Shown piece after piece: positions 40,292-48,600 of a DNA stretch of 64,000 nucleotides (position 1 is the stretch's first letter; every line of letters starts with the position of its first letter). The position numbers were made by a program, and so were the translations under genes. This DNA is from an uncultured bacterium. GTDB lineage: Bacteria > Bacteroidota > Rhodothermia > Rhodothermales > Rubricoccaceae. A model generated the notes under the pieces. The model did not search any database. It was not told the origin of the DNA and saw only the letters and a list, made by a program, of their open reading frames with translations. The stretch spans positions 248,001 to 312,000 of the forward strand of contig CANLSR010000003.1 of assembly GCA_947493945.1 (NCBI GenBank), written 5' to 3'.

Positions 40292-40837
40292 TCAGTCCAG
40301 ATTTGCTCGCCGCTCCGGCCGGAGCAGCCGGCCCCAGACCGCGTCGTACGGGTGCACCACGCGGGCCGGCTCGCCGCCGGCGGTGACGAGCGGGCGGCCC
40401 TCGTTGGCCCACTGGAAGACCGACCCCTCCAGGTTCTCGACCTGGGCGAACCCCGCCTCGCGCAACCGACGCGCCACGCCGGCCGACCGGACGCCGACCG
40501 AGCAGTACACCACCACGGGCCGCTGGCGGTCGACGTCGGCGAGCGCGGCGGCCAACTCCTGGACGCCGGCGTCGGGGCGGACGTGGCGGGCGCCGGGCAG
40601 GTGGCTCACGGCAAACTCGGCCGACGTCCGGGCGTCGAGGAGCACCGGCGGCGCCCCTTGGTCCAGCCGCTCCGCCAGCGCGCCGGTCGTGACCGCGGGC
40701 ACGTCGGCAAAGCGCGCGTCGAGGTCGCGGCCGACGGCGCGCCACGCCAGCGAGCCCGAGCGGTAGGGCGCGCCCCACGCGAGGTACCCCGCCGCCACGG
40801 CGACGACGAGGGCGAGCAGGGCGGCGGCGGTGCGCAT
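40292..40837 (-). CDS. membrane-anchored rhodanese-domain protein
   Basis: A 181-residue protein with one N-terminal membrane helix (residues 3-22) and a single rhodanese domain probably facing the periplasm. The active-site loop is VVYCSVGVRSAGVA with the persulfide-forming Cys; VLLDARTSAEFAVSHLPGARHV is the family's first half and FAQVENLEGSVFQWANEG the second. It would handle sulfane sulfur or act as a phosphatase-like binder; the substrate is unknown. It is convergent with the acetyltransferase gene (13 bases apart) and divergent from the DUF2723 gene. Confidence 0.88.
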   Translation of the reverse strand: MRTAAALLALVVAVAAGYLAWGAPYRSGSLAWRAVGRDLDARFADVPAVTTGALAERLDQGAPPVLLDARTSAEFAVSHLPGARHVRPDAGVQELAAALADVDRQRPVVVYCSVGVRSAGVARRLREAGFAQVENLEGSVFQWANEGRPLVTAGGEPARVVHPYDAVWGRLLRPERRANLD

Positions 40838-40982
40838 GGCCCGTCCAACGCCCGACGCGCGGCGCCGGTGCCGCCGAGTTCGCGGGCCGCGCCCGCCAGC
40901 CGGGCGAGCGCTCGACGGGCGCGCACCCGAACGCGGCGCCGCCCGCGTTGGGGCCGTCCCGAGGCGAGCGTCCGCCCCGGGG

Positions 40983-40990
40983 TATCTTCG
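40983..40990 (+). promoter_or_regulatory. candidate promoter of the DUF2723 gene
   Basis: TATCTTCG (one mismatch to TAnnTTTG) begins 54 bases before the ATG at 41037 in the divergent gap with the rhodanese gene. Confidence 0.4.
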
Positions 40991-41036
40991 CGCTCCGCTT
41001 CTCGTCTTTTCCGGGCTCGCGCCTGGGCACGCCCGC

Positions 41037-43925
41037 ATGACCGGCAAACTGATCGACCGCCTCGTCGCCGCGGCCGTCTTCGTCTACGCCCTCGTCGTCT
41101 ACCTCGCCACGATGGCCGAGACGACCTCGTTCTGGGACTCGGGCGAGTTTATCGCCATCTCGAACGGGCTCCAGGTGAGCCACCCGCCCGGCGCCCCGTT
41201 CTACATGCTGGTCGGGCGACTGTTCGCGATGGCGGCGCCGCTGTTCTCGGCGTTCAGCCCCGAGCCCATCGCGTTCGCCGTCAACCTGGTGTCGGTGCTG
41301 TGCAGCGCCTTGACCGTGCTCCTGACGCACCTTGTGATCGTCCGCCTGGTGCGGATCTGGACCGGCCACCCGAGCACCTGGACGCCGGCCCAGCGCGTCG
41401 GCGCCAACGCCGGCGGCGTGATCGGAGCGCTCACGTTCGCCGTCACCGACTCGTTCTGGTTCAACGCCGTCGAGGCCGAGGTCTACGCCATGTCGATGCT
41501 GTTCACGGCGCTCGTGGTGTGGCTGGCGCTCGTCTGGCGCGACGCCACACGCGCCGAGGAGGCGGATCTCGCGCGGCGCGGCCATCACCCGTTCGGGCTC
41601 CACGCCGACCGCTACCTGGTCGCCATCGCCTACCTGTTCGGGCTGGCCATCGGCGTTCACCTGCTCAACGTGCTCACGCTGTTTTTCCTGGCGCTGATCG
41701 TCTTCTTCCAGAAGGTCGACCGCTCCGACTGGGACACGCCGCAGCGGCTCAAGGGACTGGCGGTCACGGCCGTCGTGTCGCTGGTCGCCTTCGGGTTCAT
41801 CTACCCCGGCGTGGTCCAGATCCTCCCGACCATCGCGGGCGCCAGCGGGGCGCCGACGCTGTTCCTGCTGTTCATCGTCGCGCTGCTGGTGGGCGCGGTC
41901 TGGTGGACCCAGAGGAATGGCCGCCCCATCCTGAACCTGATCGCACTCGTGGTCACGACGGTGATGATCGGCTACTCGTCGTACGCGCTCATCTTTATCC
42001 GCTCCGCGGCCGACCCGCCGATCGACGAGAACGATCCCGAGACGGCCGAGGCCATCGTGAGCTACCTCAAGCGCGAGCAGTACGGCTCGACGCCGCTGCT
42101 CTCGGGCGCCAGCTACAACGACCGCACCGGCCAGGTCAACGACGAGAAGACGTTCCCGCGGCGCCACTCGTCCGCCCCGGCGCACACCCAGCTCTACGCC
42201 CAGTACGACTCCGACTGGGACTTCTTCTGGAGGTATCAGCTCGGGCACATGTACGGGCGCTACTTCATGTGGCAGTTCGCCGGCAAGGCCGCCGACGTGC
42301 AGGACTCGGGGTGGATCTCGGGCGTGGTGGACCGCGGCCCGCCGCCGGGCACGACGCCGTCCGAGAACGCGGGCCAGAACGTCTACTTTTTCCTGCCGCT
42401 GCTCTTGGGCCTGGTCGGGCTGGCGGTCCACGTCCAGCGCGACTGGCGGCGGGCGCTGGCGGTGGGCGTGCTGTTCCTGGTGACGGGCGTGGGCATCATC
42501 CTCTACCTCAACCAGACGCCGTACCAGCCGCGCGAGCGTGACTACTCGTACGTGGCCTCGTTTTTCGCCTTCTCGCTGTGGATCGGGATCGGCGCGACGG
42601 GGCTGGTGGAGCTGGCGACGGACGCGCTGAAAAAGAACGCCGGAATGCAGCGGATCGCTGGGCTGGCCGTCGCCGTGCTCCTGTTCCTGGCCGTGCCCGG
42701 ATGGATGGCCGTCGAGAACTGGGACGACCACGACCGCTCGGGCCGCCGCATCGCGACGGACTTCGCGCGCAACCTCTTGGAGTCGACCGCGCCCAACGCG
42801 ATCCTGTTCACGAACGGCGACAACGACACCTTCCCGCTGTGGTACCTCCAGGAGGTCGAGGGCATCCGCCGCGACGTGCGCGTGGTCAACCTGTCGCTCT
42901 TGAACACGCCCTGGTACATCCGCCAGCTGCGCGACCAGGCTAGCCGGGAGTCGGCGCCGATTCCGATGTCGATCACCGACGCCGACCTGGCCGGCATCAG
43001 CGGTCCGCCCGAGCGGCGCCCGTCGGGCAACCTGGCCCCGCGCGTGATCGGCGAGACCGAGGCGGCGCTGCCCGTCGACCGCCGCGCCTTCGCCGGCGAC
43101 GGCGTAGCCGGCCGCATCGACTCCGTCCCCGACCGCATGGCGTGGCGCCTCACGGGGGCGCCGTTCGGCGAGGGTCAGAGCGTGCTCTACACCTCCGACC
43201 TAGCCGTGCTGGACATCTTGAAGTCGGTGGCCGAGGGCGGCTGGCAGCGGCCGGTCTACTTTGCCTCGACCGTCGCCCAGGCGTCGGAGCTGGGGCTCCA
43301 GCCGTTTTTCCAGAACGAGGGGCTGGCGCGGCGCGTGGTGCCCATCGACCGCGGCACGACCGACCCGGACGGCGTGGTCGTGTCCGACATCGCGCTCGAC
43401 CGGCTGGGCCGGTTCCAGTTCCGCGGGCTGAGCGACCCCGACGTCTACCACGACGAGAACGCCCGCAACATGGCCGACGGCTACCGCATCCGGTTCGGGT
43501 CCATCGCGGCGCGACTGGCGGAGCAAGGCCAGCCGGACAAGGCCCGCGAGCTGCTCCGGCGGCTGTCGGCGGAGGTCCCGGCGTCGGTGATCCCGGCCAG
43601 CTTCGGGTCGCTCCTGACGCTGGCCGACGCCTACGAGCGGGCCGGCGACCCGGCCGGCGCCATGCGGACGCTGCGCCAGGCCGAGGACCAGGCGCTCGAC
43701 CAGCTAGCGGCGGCGCGCGGGCGCGGCTCCCAGGAGCAGGCGTACCAGTACGTGCAGTACGTCCAGTCGGCCTACGTGCTGGGCGGCGACTACGACGCGG
43801 CCTCGGCGTTCATGGGCCGCATCGCCGACGTGCTCGGCGACGACGCCTTCCGCCGCTCGGCCGACGAGATCCGCCGCGAGGCCGAGGCGCTCCGCCAGCC
43901 GCCCGCCCCGGCCTCGGCACCGTAG
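41037..43925 (+). CDS. DUF2723 (TMEM260-like) membrane protein with TPR-like C-terminus
   Basis: Large membrane protein of 962 residues of the DUF2723 family, frequent in Bacteroidota and allied phyla and related to O-mannosyltransferase TMEM260. The N-terminus AAVFVYALVVYLATMAETTSFWDSGEFIAIS holds the GT-C-like acidic motif (WDSGEF) in the first outer loop, followed by SHPPGAPFYMLVGRLF. About ten helices fill the first ~560 residues. DWDFFWRYQLGHMYGRYFMW and DNDTFPLWYLQEVEGIRRDV are family motifs. Residues ~820-955 are helical repeats. The likely role is glycosyl transfer to exported proteins, inferred from TMEM260. Confidence 0.87.
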   Translation: MTGKLIDRLVAAAVFVYALVVYLATMAETTSFWDSGEFIAISNGLQVSHPPGAPFYMLVGRLFAMAAPLFSAFSPEPIAFAVNLVSVLCSALTVLLTHLVIVRLVRIWTGHPSTWTPAQRVGANAGGVIGALTFAVTDSFWFNAVEAEVYAMSMLFTALVVWLALVWRDATRAEEADLARRGHHPFGLHADRYLVAIAYLFGLAIGVHLLNVLTLFFLALIVFFQKVDRSDWDTPQRLKGLAVTAVVSLVAFGFIYPGVVQILPTIAGASGAPTLFLLFIVALLVGAVWWTQRNGRPILNLIALVVTTVMIGYSSYALIFIRSAADPPIDENDPETAEAIVSYLKREQYGSTPLLSGASYNDRTGQVNDEKTFPRRHSSAPAHTQLYAQYDSDWDFFWRYQLGHMYGRYFMWQFAGKAADVQDSGWISGVVDRGPPPGTTPSENAGQNVYFFLPLLLGLVGLAVHVQRDWRRALAVGVLFLVTGVGIILYLNQTPYQPRERDYSYVASFFAFSLWIGIGATGLVELATDALKKNAGMQRIAGLAVAVLLFLAVPGWMAVENWDDHDRSGRRIATDFARNLLESTAPNAILFTNGDNDTFPLWYLQEVEGIRRDVRVVNLSLLNTPWYIRQLRDQASRESAPIPMSITDADLAGISGPPERRPSGNLAPRVIGETEAALPVDRRAFAGDGVAGRIDSVPDRMAWRLTGAPFGEGQSVLYTSDLAVLDILKSVAEGGWQRPVYFASTVAQASELGLQPFFQNEGLARRVVPIDRGTTDPDGVVVSDIALDRLGRFQFRGLSDPDVYHDENARNMADGYRIRFGSIAARLAEQGQPDKARELLRRLSAEVPASVIPASFGSLLTLADAYERAGDPAGAMRTLRQAEDQALDQLAAARGRGSQEQAYQYVQYVQSAYVLGGDYDAASAFMGRIADVLGDDAFRRSADEIRREAEALRQPPAPASAP

Positions 43926-43950
43926 CTTCCCGACCTCCGCCCCTGCTCCG

Positions 43951-44388
43951 ATGCCCGCCTCCCTCTCCGACGCCGACCTGGACCGTGCCGCCGCCGTGCT
44001 CGGCGTCGAGGCCGAGCGCGCCGGCCCGATGACCCGGCTCGCGCTCTCGAACACGGCCAGCGGCCGGCGGCTCGCGGTCGAGGTCATGCGCGTGTCTGGC
44101 AGCGCCATCGTCAAGGTGTACGGGACCGAGGCGCACCTGGAGCTCCACGACTGCGCCGGGCTGGTGACGTCCGAGGAGCTGGGCGAGGTGATCTTCTTCG
44201 CGCGCGGCGGCGGGCGCGTGGCCGGCCTGGTGATCGAGCGCGAGGCGGCGTGCTCGCTCTACGCCAACGTCGCCGAGCGCCTGCTCTCGGCCGACTTCCT
44301 GTCGGTCGCGCCCGAGGTGGCCCAGGCCGCCGTGGTGCTGTCGCTCTCGGAGCCGCTCTTCGAGGGCGACTGGTCGCCCGAGGCGTGA
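43951..44388 (+). CDS. hypothetical protein, 145 residues
   Basis: No family is recognised. It is a compact alpha/beta protein without signal or membrane segment. Strands TRLALSNTASGRRLAVEVMR, SAIVKVYGTEAHLELHD and LGEVIFFARGGGRVAGLVIE alternate with a C-terminal helical part. Its stop overlaps the ybeY GTG (GTGA), so it is translationally coupled to an rRNA-processing gene and is certainly expressed with it. It starts 25 bases after the DUF2723 gene. A function in RNA or envelope metabolism cannot be decided. Confidence 0.7.
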   Translation: MPASLSDADLDRAAAVLGVEAERAGPMTRLALSNTASGRRLAVEVMRVSGSAIVKVYGTEAHLELHDCAGLVTSEELGEVIFFARGGGRVAGLVIEREAACSLYANVAERLLSADFLSVAPEVAQAAVVLSLSEPLFEGDWSPEA

Positions 44389-44864
44389 CGGTCTCTGACC
44401 CGCTGGCGGACGAGCCCGGCGGCCTGGAGATCCACCTGGCCCACGCGTCCCGCCAGCTCGACGAGCGCCGGGTGCGCGCCGTGGTCGAGGCGGTCTGCGC
44501 CGGCGAGGCGGTCGAAGTCGCCAGCTTAGGGATCGTGCTGGCGGATCATCGCCAGGTCCACGACCTCAACCGCGAGTGGCTGGGCCACGACTACGAGACG
44601 GACGTGGTGTCGTTCGTGCTGGACGAAGGCGCCCAGGCGCGCGGCGTGATCGACGGCGAGGTCTACGTGGACCTGGACACGGCGGCCGAGCGCGCGCCCG
44701 AGTTCGGCGTGACACCCGAGCACGAGGCGCTGCGCTACGTCGCCCACGGCGTGCTCCACCTGGCGGGCCACGACGACGCGACGGACGCGCAGCGCGAGGC
44801 GATGCGGGCGCTCGAGGACCGCTACCTCGCCGCCGCCGGCATCGGATCCGGCCGCGCGGCGTAG
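44385..44864 (+). CDS. ybeY: endoribonuclease YbeY (rRNA maturation)
   Basis: Metal-dependent RNase for 16S rRNA 3' maturation and ribosome quality control; 159 residues. The zinc site is intact in YVAHGVLHLAGHDD, with three histidines. Upstream LNREWLGHDYETDVVSF and GVIDGEVYVDLDTA match the family's DVLSFp and GDI(Y/V)I blocks. The GTG start overlaps the previous stop by four bases. The protein has a ~15-residue N-terminal extension before the conserved LEIHLAHA strand. It is normally found with phoH or era; neither is here. Confidence 0.95.
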   Translation: MTVSDPLADEPGGLEIHLAHASRQLDERRVRAVVEAVCAGEAVEVASLGIVLADHRQVHDLNREWLGHDYETDVVSFVLDEGAQARGVIDGEVYVDLDTAAERAPEFGVTPEHEALRYVAHGVLHLAGHDDATDAQREAMRALEDRYLAAAGIGSGRAA

Positions 44865-44902
44865 TCTCCCCTGCCCCCCCACGCAGCCCGACCCCGTCCG
44901 TG

Positions 44903-45469
44903 ATGTCCACCCGCAACGCGCCCCCCCAGCCCACCGGCGACCGATCCAACATTACCCGCGTCGACTCGGGGTCGACCAGGGGCTGGGTCGTCCGCTTCCA
45001 GCGCGAGGGCGTCAAGCACGGGAAGTTTTTCAGCGACGCCGGCCACGACGGGTCCGACAGCGCCTTCGCCGCCGCCCAGAGCTGGCGCGACGAGCGGCTC
45101 CGGGAGATCGGCCCGGCCCAGCGCTCGGACGCGAGCCGGATGCACACGCTCGCCGCCCGGCGCAAGAACCGCCAGTCGGTGAGCCGGACGGGCGTGACCG
45201 GCATCGGCTTCGTGGTCCGCGAGTTCTCGGCACAGCGCGTCCCCTACGTCACCGCCTACTGGCTCGACGCCGACGGCCAGCGCCACCAGACGTCGTTCTC
45301 GATCCAGAAGCACGGCGTCGACCGCGCCGTCCGGCTGGCGGCGCGGGCGCGCGCGGCGACGGCGGACTGGCACGGCGAGAAGCCGCTGGGCGCGCGGGCG
45401 CTCTACAACCGCGCCGTCGACCGCGTCCGCGAGCTGGCCGAGCCGCACCTCCCGCCGGGCGACGGCTAG
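44903..45469 (+). CDS. double AP2/ERF-like domain protein
   Basis: A 188-residue protein with two AP2-like DNA-binding modules. The first is at ~15-70: ITRVDSGSTRGWVVRFQREG, then HGKFFSDAGHDGSDSAFAAA and QSWRDE, fitting the bacterial AP2 pattern (GWxVRhxR, FSD, A-x-x-A-x-x-x-RDE). The second is at ~98-155: TGVTGIGFVVREF, VTAYWLDADGQRHQTSFSI, AVRLAARAR. Unlike most bacterial AP2 proteins it has no HNH nuclease. It ends in the same CTAG as convergent metF. A transcription-factor or nucleoid role is inferred. The ATG at 44903 is preferred to the adjacent GTG at 44900. Confidence 0.72.
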   Translation: MSTRNAPPQPTGDRSNITRVDSGSTRGWVVRFQREGVKHGKFFSDAGHDGSDSAFAAAQSWRDERLREIGPAQRSDASRMHTLAARRKNRQSVSRTGVTGIGFVVREFSAQRVPYVTAYWLDADGQRHQTSFSIQKHGVDRAVRLAARARAATADWHGEKPLGARALYNRAVDRVRELAEPHLPPGDG

Positions 45470-46425
45470 CCGGCCAGCTTGTGCAGCGGCTCGGCGACCT
45501 GGACCACGTGCCGCGCCGTGGACATGATGTAGAAGTGGATGCCCGGCACGCCGGCCTCGATCAGCTCTTGGGCCTGACGCCGCGCCCACTCGACGCCCAC
45601 GTCGGCCACGTGCTCGTCCTTGGCCTCCTCGACCTCGGCCGCCAGCGCCTCGGGGATCTCGGTGTAGAACGTCCGCGGGAGCGACTGGAGCTGGCGCCGG
45701 GAGGTCAGGATCTTGATCCCCGGCACGATGGGGACGTCGATGCCGACGTCGCGGCACCGCTCGGTCCAATCGAGAAAGTGGCCGTTGTCGAAAAACATCT
45801 GGCTCACCACGTAGTCCGCGCCGGCGTCCACCTTGCGCTTGAGGTGGAGCACGTCCCAGGTCTTGTTCGGCGCGTCGACGTGCTTCTCGGGGTAGCCGCC
45901 GACGCCGATGCAGAAGTCCGACGGCGCGGCGTCGAGCAGGTCGGCGAGGTAGCGGCCCTCGTTCATGCCGCAGATCTGGGCCACCAGGTCGGCGGCGTAC
46001 TCGTTGTGGTGCCGGCCGGGGCGCTCCAGCTTGGCCGCCGTCGTCTCGTCGCCGCGCACCGCCAGCACGTTGTGGATGCCGAGGTAGTTGAGCTCGATCA
46101 GCGCGTCCTCGGTCTCCTCCTGGGTAAACCCGCGGCACAGGAGGTGCGGCACCGCGTCGATCCCGAACCGGTACTGGATGGCCGCGCACAGGCCCAGCGT
46201 GCCCGGCCGCTTGCGCTTGACGCGTTTGCGCACGGTCCCGTCCGGCATCTCTTCGTAGAACGTCTCCGCGCTGTGGCTGGTGACGTCGATGAACGGCGGG
46301 TCGTAGGGCGCCAGCGCGTCCACCAGCTCCAGCACGTCGCCGACCGAGCTCCCGCGCGTGGGCGGGATGATCTCGTACGAGAAGAGCGGGCCGCCGGCCG
46401 CCTCGTAGTGCTCGGTGACTTTCAT
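45466..46425 (-). CDS. metF: 5,10-methylenetetrahydrofolate reductase
   Basis: FAD enzyme that reduces methylene-THF to methyl-THF for methionine synthesis; 319-residue TIM barrel. Family motifs are LFSYEIIPPTRGSS (the Bacteroidota variant of FEFFPP with the catalytic Glu), IDVTSHSAE, GIHNVLAVRGDE, DFCIGVGGYPEKHVDAPN, AGADYVVSQMFFDNGHFLDW, VPIVPGIKILTSRRQL and the C-terminal GVPGIHFYIMSTARHVVQV. The length is standard. The ATG at 46425 has a pyrimidine-rich leader. Its stop is shared, in the CTAG palindrome, with the convergent AP2 gene. Confidence 0.96.
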   Translation of the reverse strand: MKVTEHYEAAGGPLFSYEIIPPTRGSSVGDVLELVDALAPYDPPFIDVTSHSAETFYEEMPDGTVRKRVKRKRPGTLGLCAAIQYRFGIDAVPHLLCRGFTQEETEDALIELNYLGIHNVLAVRGDETTAAKLERPGRHHNEYAADLVAQICGMNEGRYLADLLDAAPSDFCIGVGGYPEKHVDAPNKTWDVLHLKRKVDAGADYVVSQMFFDNGHFLDWTERCRDVGIDVPIVPGIKILTSRRQLQSLPRTFYTEIPEALAAEVEEAKDEHVADVGVEWARRQAQELIEAGVPGIHFYIMSTARHVVQVAEPLHKLAG

Positions 46426-46532
46426 GTCAGAGGGTAGAAAGTGGCGAGTGGACCGGCGGACGGCCACGGACCGAAGGGGTCATAGCGGCCCCTCCCCGTC
46501 CAGTTCCCCACGGCCCCCTTCCCGCTCTCCGC

Positions 46533-46826
46533 TCAGTTCCGTCGCAGCCAGAGGTCGTCCGCCAGCGGGTGGCCGTCGGGCAGGTCGTCGCCCCGGGCCA
46601 CCACCGACTGGCGGGCCTGCTGGTCCTCTAAGATGTCGCGCAGGCGGACCGGCACCGAGTCGCCTCTGGTCGCCGCGCGGCGGCGGAGCGCGTCCGGCTC
46701 GGACGGCAGGGGCCCCTCGGGGAACAGCAACCGGAGGGCCGTCACGCCCGCCCACACCGACATCAGGATGATGGCCGGCACGGCCACAGCGAACAGTCCG
46801 ACGATCAGCGCTCCGACGGGCAACAT
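46533..46826 (-). CDS. small membrane protein at the end of the caa3 operon
   Basis: A 97-residue protein with one N-terminal helix (PVGALIVGLFAVAVPAIILM, extending to ~33) and a charged soluble tail rich in Arg and Asp (RLRDILEDQQARQSVVARGD). It starts 18 bases after the subunit IV gene, so it belongs to the oxidase transcript. No family is recognised. It could be an extra small oxidase subunit or an assembly factor; either is inferred from position only. Confidence 0.65.
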   Translation of the reverse strand: MLPVGALIVGLFAVAVPAIILMSVWAGVTALRLLFPEGPLPSEPDALRRRAATRGDSVPVRLRDILEDQQARQSVVARGDDLPDGHPLADDLWLRRN

Positions 46827-46844
46827 GGCGTGTGGGGAGAGGGG

Positions 46845-47465
46845 CTACTGGGCGGGGGCGTCCGGGAGCGGCGCCTCGTCGGGCGCCGTCGGGGCCTCGG
46901 TCACCGGCGTGCCGGCGGCCGGCGCGGGCGACGTACCGAACAGCTCGGGGTCCGGCTCGCCGAGCAGCGGGGCGGCCTGGAAGTCGTCGGCGATCTCCGT
47001 CTCGACCGCCTGGGCCTCCAGCGCCTCCGCTTCCAGGATGTCCGTCGGGACGGCCGACAGTTCCTCGAAGGTGTCCCGGAAGGCGAAGTCCAGCCAGGTG
47101 AACGAGAAGAACACCAGCAAGAACGCGCCGGTGGTCAGGAAGATGAGCGTGTTGGTGCCGCCCTCGTACTTAAGCCCCATAAACCGCGAGGCCACCCAGT
47201 ACACCTTGACCGAGGCGATACCGAGCGCGATCGGGACGCTGAGCCAGCCCACGTGGAGGGCCGGGAACTCGAGCTCGAGCCCGAACACGTCGGCGAAGCC
47301 GCGCTCCCAGAGCGCCAGCACGACCGTCAGGAAGGTGAGCCCGACCAAGATGCCGAACGTCTTCAGCAGCGTCTCCTTGTCGAACACGTGGTGGCCGCCG
47401 TGGCCGGTGTGCTCGGTGTGCCCCTCGGCGGTCTGGCCCTCGGGTGGCTTCATGTCTTGGGACAT
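46845..47465 (-). CDS. ctaF: caa3 oxidase subunit IV (prokaryotic type)
   Basis: Small membrane subunit of heme-copper oxidase, CoxD/CyoD-like. A His-rich N-terminus (GHTEHTGHGGHHVF) precedes three helices at about 37-53, 73-92 and 105-125, the usual subunit IV layout (LLKTFGILVGLTFLTVVLAL, GIASVKVYWVASRFMGLKYE). The protein is 206 residues because of an extra ~80-residue acidic, Ala/Pro-rich cytoplasmic or periplasmic tail (DILEAEALEAQAVETEIADD) not usual in the family. It follows subunit III by 31 bases. Confidence 0.85.
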   Translation of the reverse strand: MSQDMKPPEGQTAEGHTEHTGHGGHHVFDKETLLKTFGILVGLTFLTVVLALWERGFADVFGLELEFPALHVGWLSVPIALGIASVKVYWVASRFMGLKYEGGTNTLIFLTTGAFLLVFFSFTWLDFAFRDTFEELSAVPTDILEAEALEAQAVETEIADDFQAAPLLGEPDPELFGTSPAPAAGTPVTEAPTAPDEAPLPDAPAQ

Positions 47466-47496
47466 ATCGGTGGTGCGTGACCCCGGCGCTGGGCGC

Positions 47497-48540
47497 CTAG
47501 ATCAGATACATGAGGGGGAAGACGAAAATCCAGATGATGTCCACGATGTGCCAGTACAGGCCCACGTTCTCGACCGGCGTGTACCACACGCTCGAGTACT
47601 TGCCCTGGATGGAGAACACGGTCAGGAACCCGATGGCGATGATCCCGATGACGATGTGGATGGCGTGGACGCCCGTCATCATGTAGTAGATCGAGAAGAA
47701 GATGCCGGCGCGGCGGTCGTGGAAGATGGCCTCCTTGGCCGCGGCGCGGTCCGCGTCGCCGTGCTCCGTCTCCAGGCCCGCCGCCGACTGGTCGCCCGTG
47801 GTGGCCGCCAGCCCGGCGCCGCCGACCGCCGCCCCCCTGGCGGTGCCGCCCGGCGGCGTCGCCTGGTCCTCGCCGGTGAGCGGCGACTCGGCCGTGGTCA
47901 TGACGCCGGCGTCCGACTCGACGGCCTCGACGTCATGCGCCCCGTCCCCCCTGGAGCCCGGGACGAAGAGCGGCGTCGCGGCCGTGACGCCGTCCAGCTC
48001 CGCCACCGTCGGCGTGTCGCCGCGCAACTCGAAGTTGACGCCCGGGTAGATGCCCTCGTGGAATTTGTGCTCGTACTCGAAGTACTTCACCACCAGGAAC
48101 CCGCTCGCCAGCACGATCGTCGCGACCAGGTTGCCGATGAGCACCTTGCGGTTGTCCATCTGGGCGCCACGGATGGCCCACGCCATCGTCAGCGACGAGA
48201 GCAGGAGCACCAGGGTGTTCGTCGCGCCGAGCACGGTGTCCAGCTGCAAGCTGGCCGCCTCGAATAGCTCGGGGTACTGGACCCGAAAGATGCCGTAGGC
48301 CACGAACATCGCGCCGAAGAGCAGGATCTCGGTGGCCAGGAACAGCCACATCCCCAGCTTCGAGGCCTCGAACTGCTGCTCCGAGGACACGAAAAAGTGC
48401 TGGAGGTTCGACGGGTGCAGCTGGCCGTCGTGGCCGACGAGCATCGGGGCCTGGCCGGCGTGGCCGTCGCCGGCGTGGTCGCCCGCGTGCGCGTCGCCGT
48501 GCGGGTCGTCGACGGTGACCGTGGGGGTGGGAGTCGCCAT
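47497..48540 (-). CDS. ctaE: caa3 oxidase subunit III with long insertion
   Basis: Heme-copper oxidase subunit III, 347 residues with five helices. The core is clear: SKLGMWLFLATEILLFGAMFVAYG, TNTLVLLLSSLTMAWAI, FLVVKYFEYEHKFHEGIYPG, FFSIYYMMTGVHAIHIVIGI and the final VGLYWHIVDIIWIFVFPLMY. About 115 residues of Ala/Gly/Asp/Thr-rich sequence (around 170-280) separate HEGIYPG from the next helix, where relatives have a short loop. The N-terminus carries a His/Asp/Gly-rich stretch (DDPHGDAHAGDHAGDGHAGQ). Co-transcribed 60 bases after subunit I. Confidence 0.92.
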   Translation of the reverse strand: MATPTPTVTVDDPHGDAHAGDHAGDGHAGQAPMLVGHDGQLHPSNLQHFFVSSEQQFEASKLGMWLFLATEILLFGAMFVAYGIFRVQYPELFEAASLQLDTVLGATNTLVLLLSSLTMAWAIRGAQMDNRKVLIGNLVATIVLASGFLVVKYFEYEHKFHEGIYPGVNFELRGDTPTVAELDGVTAATPLFVPGSRGDGAHDVEAVESDAGVMTTAESPLTGEDQATPPGGTARGAAVGGAGLAATTGDQSAAGLETEHGDADRAAAKEAIFHDRRAGIFFSIYYMMTGVHAIHIVIGIIAIGFLTVFSIQGKYSSVWYTPVENVGLYWHIVDIIWIFVFPLMYLI

Positions 48541-48600
48541 GTCTGGGGTGCGTAGAGCAGGAGCGAGCCGGACCGGCCCCGGGACGCCGGGGCCGGCGGG

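Noticed and set aside
39951..42731. 926-residue minus frame opposite the acetyltransferase and DUF2723 genes
   Set aside because: Antisense of two clear genes, low-complexity Arg/His/Gln composition without domains.
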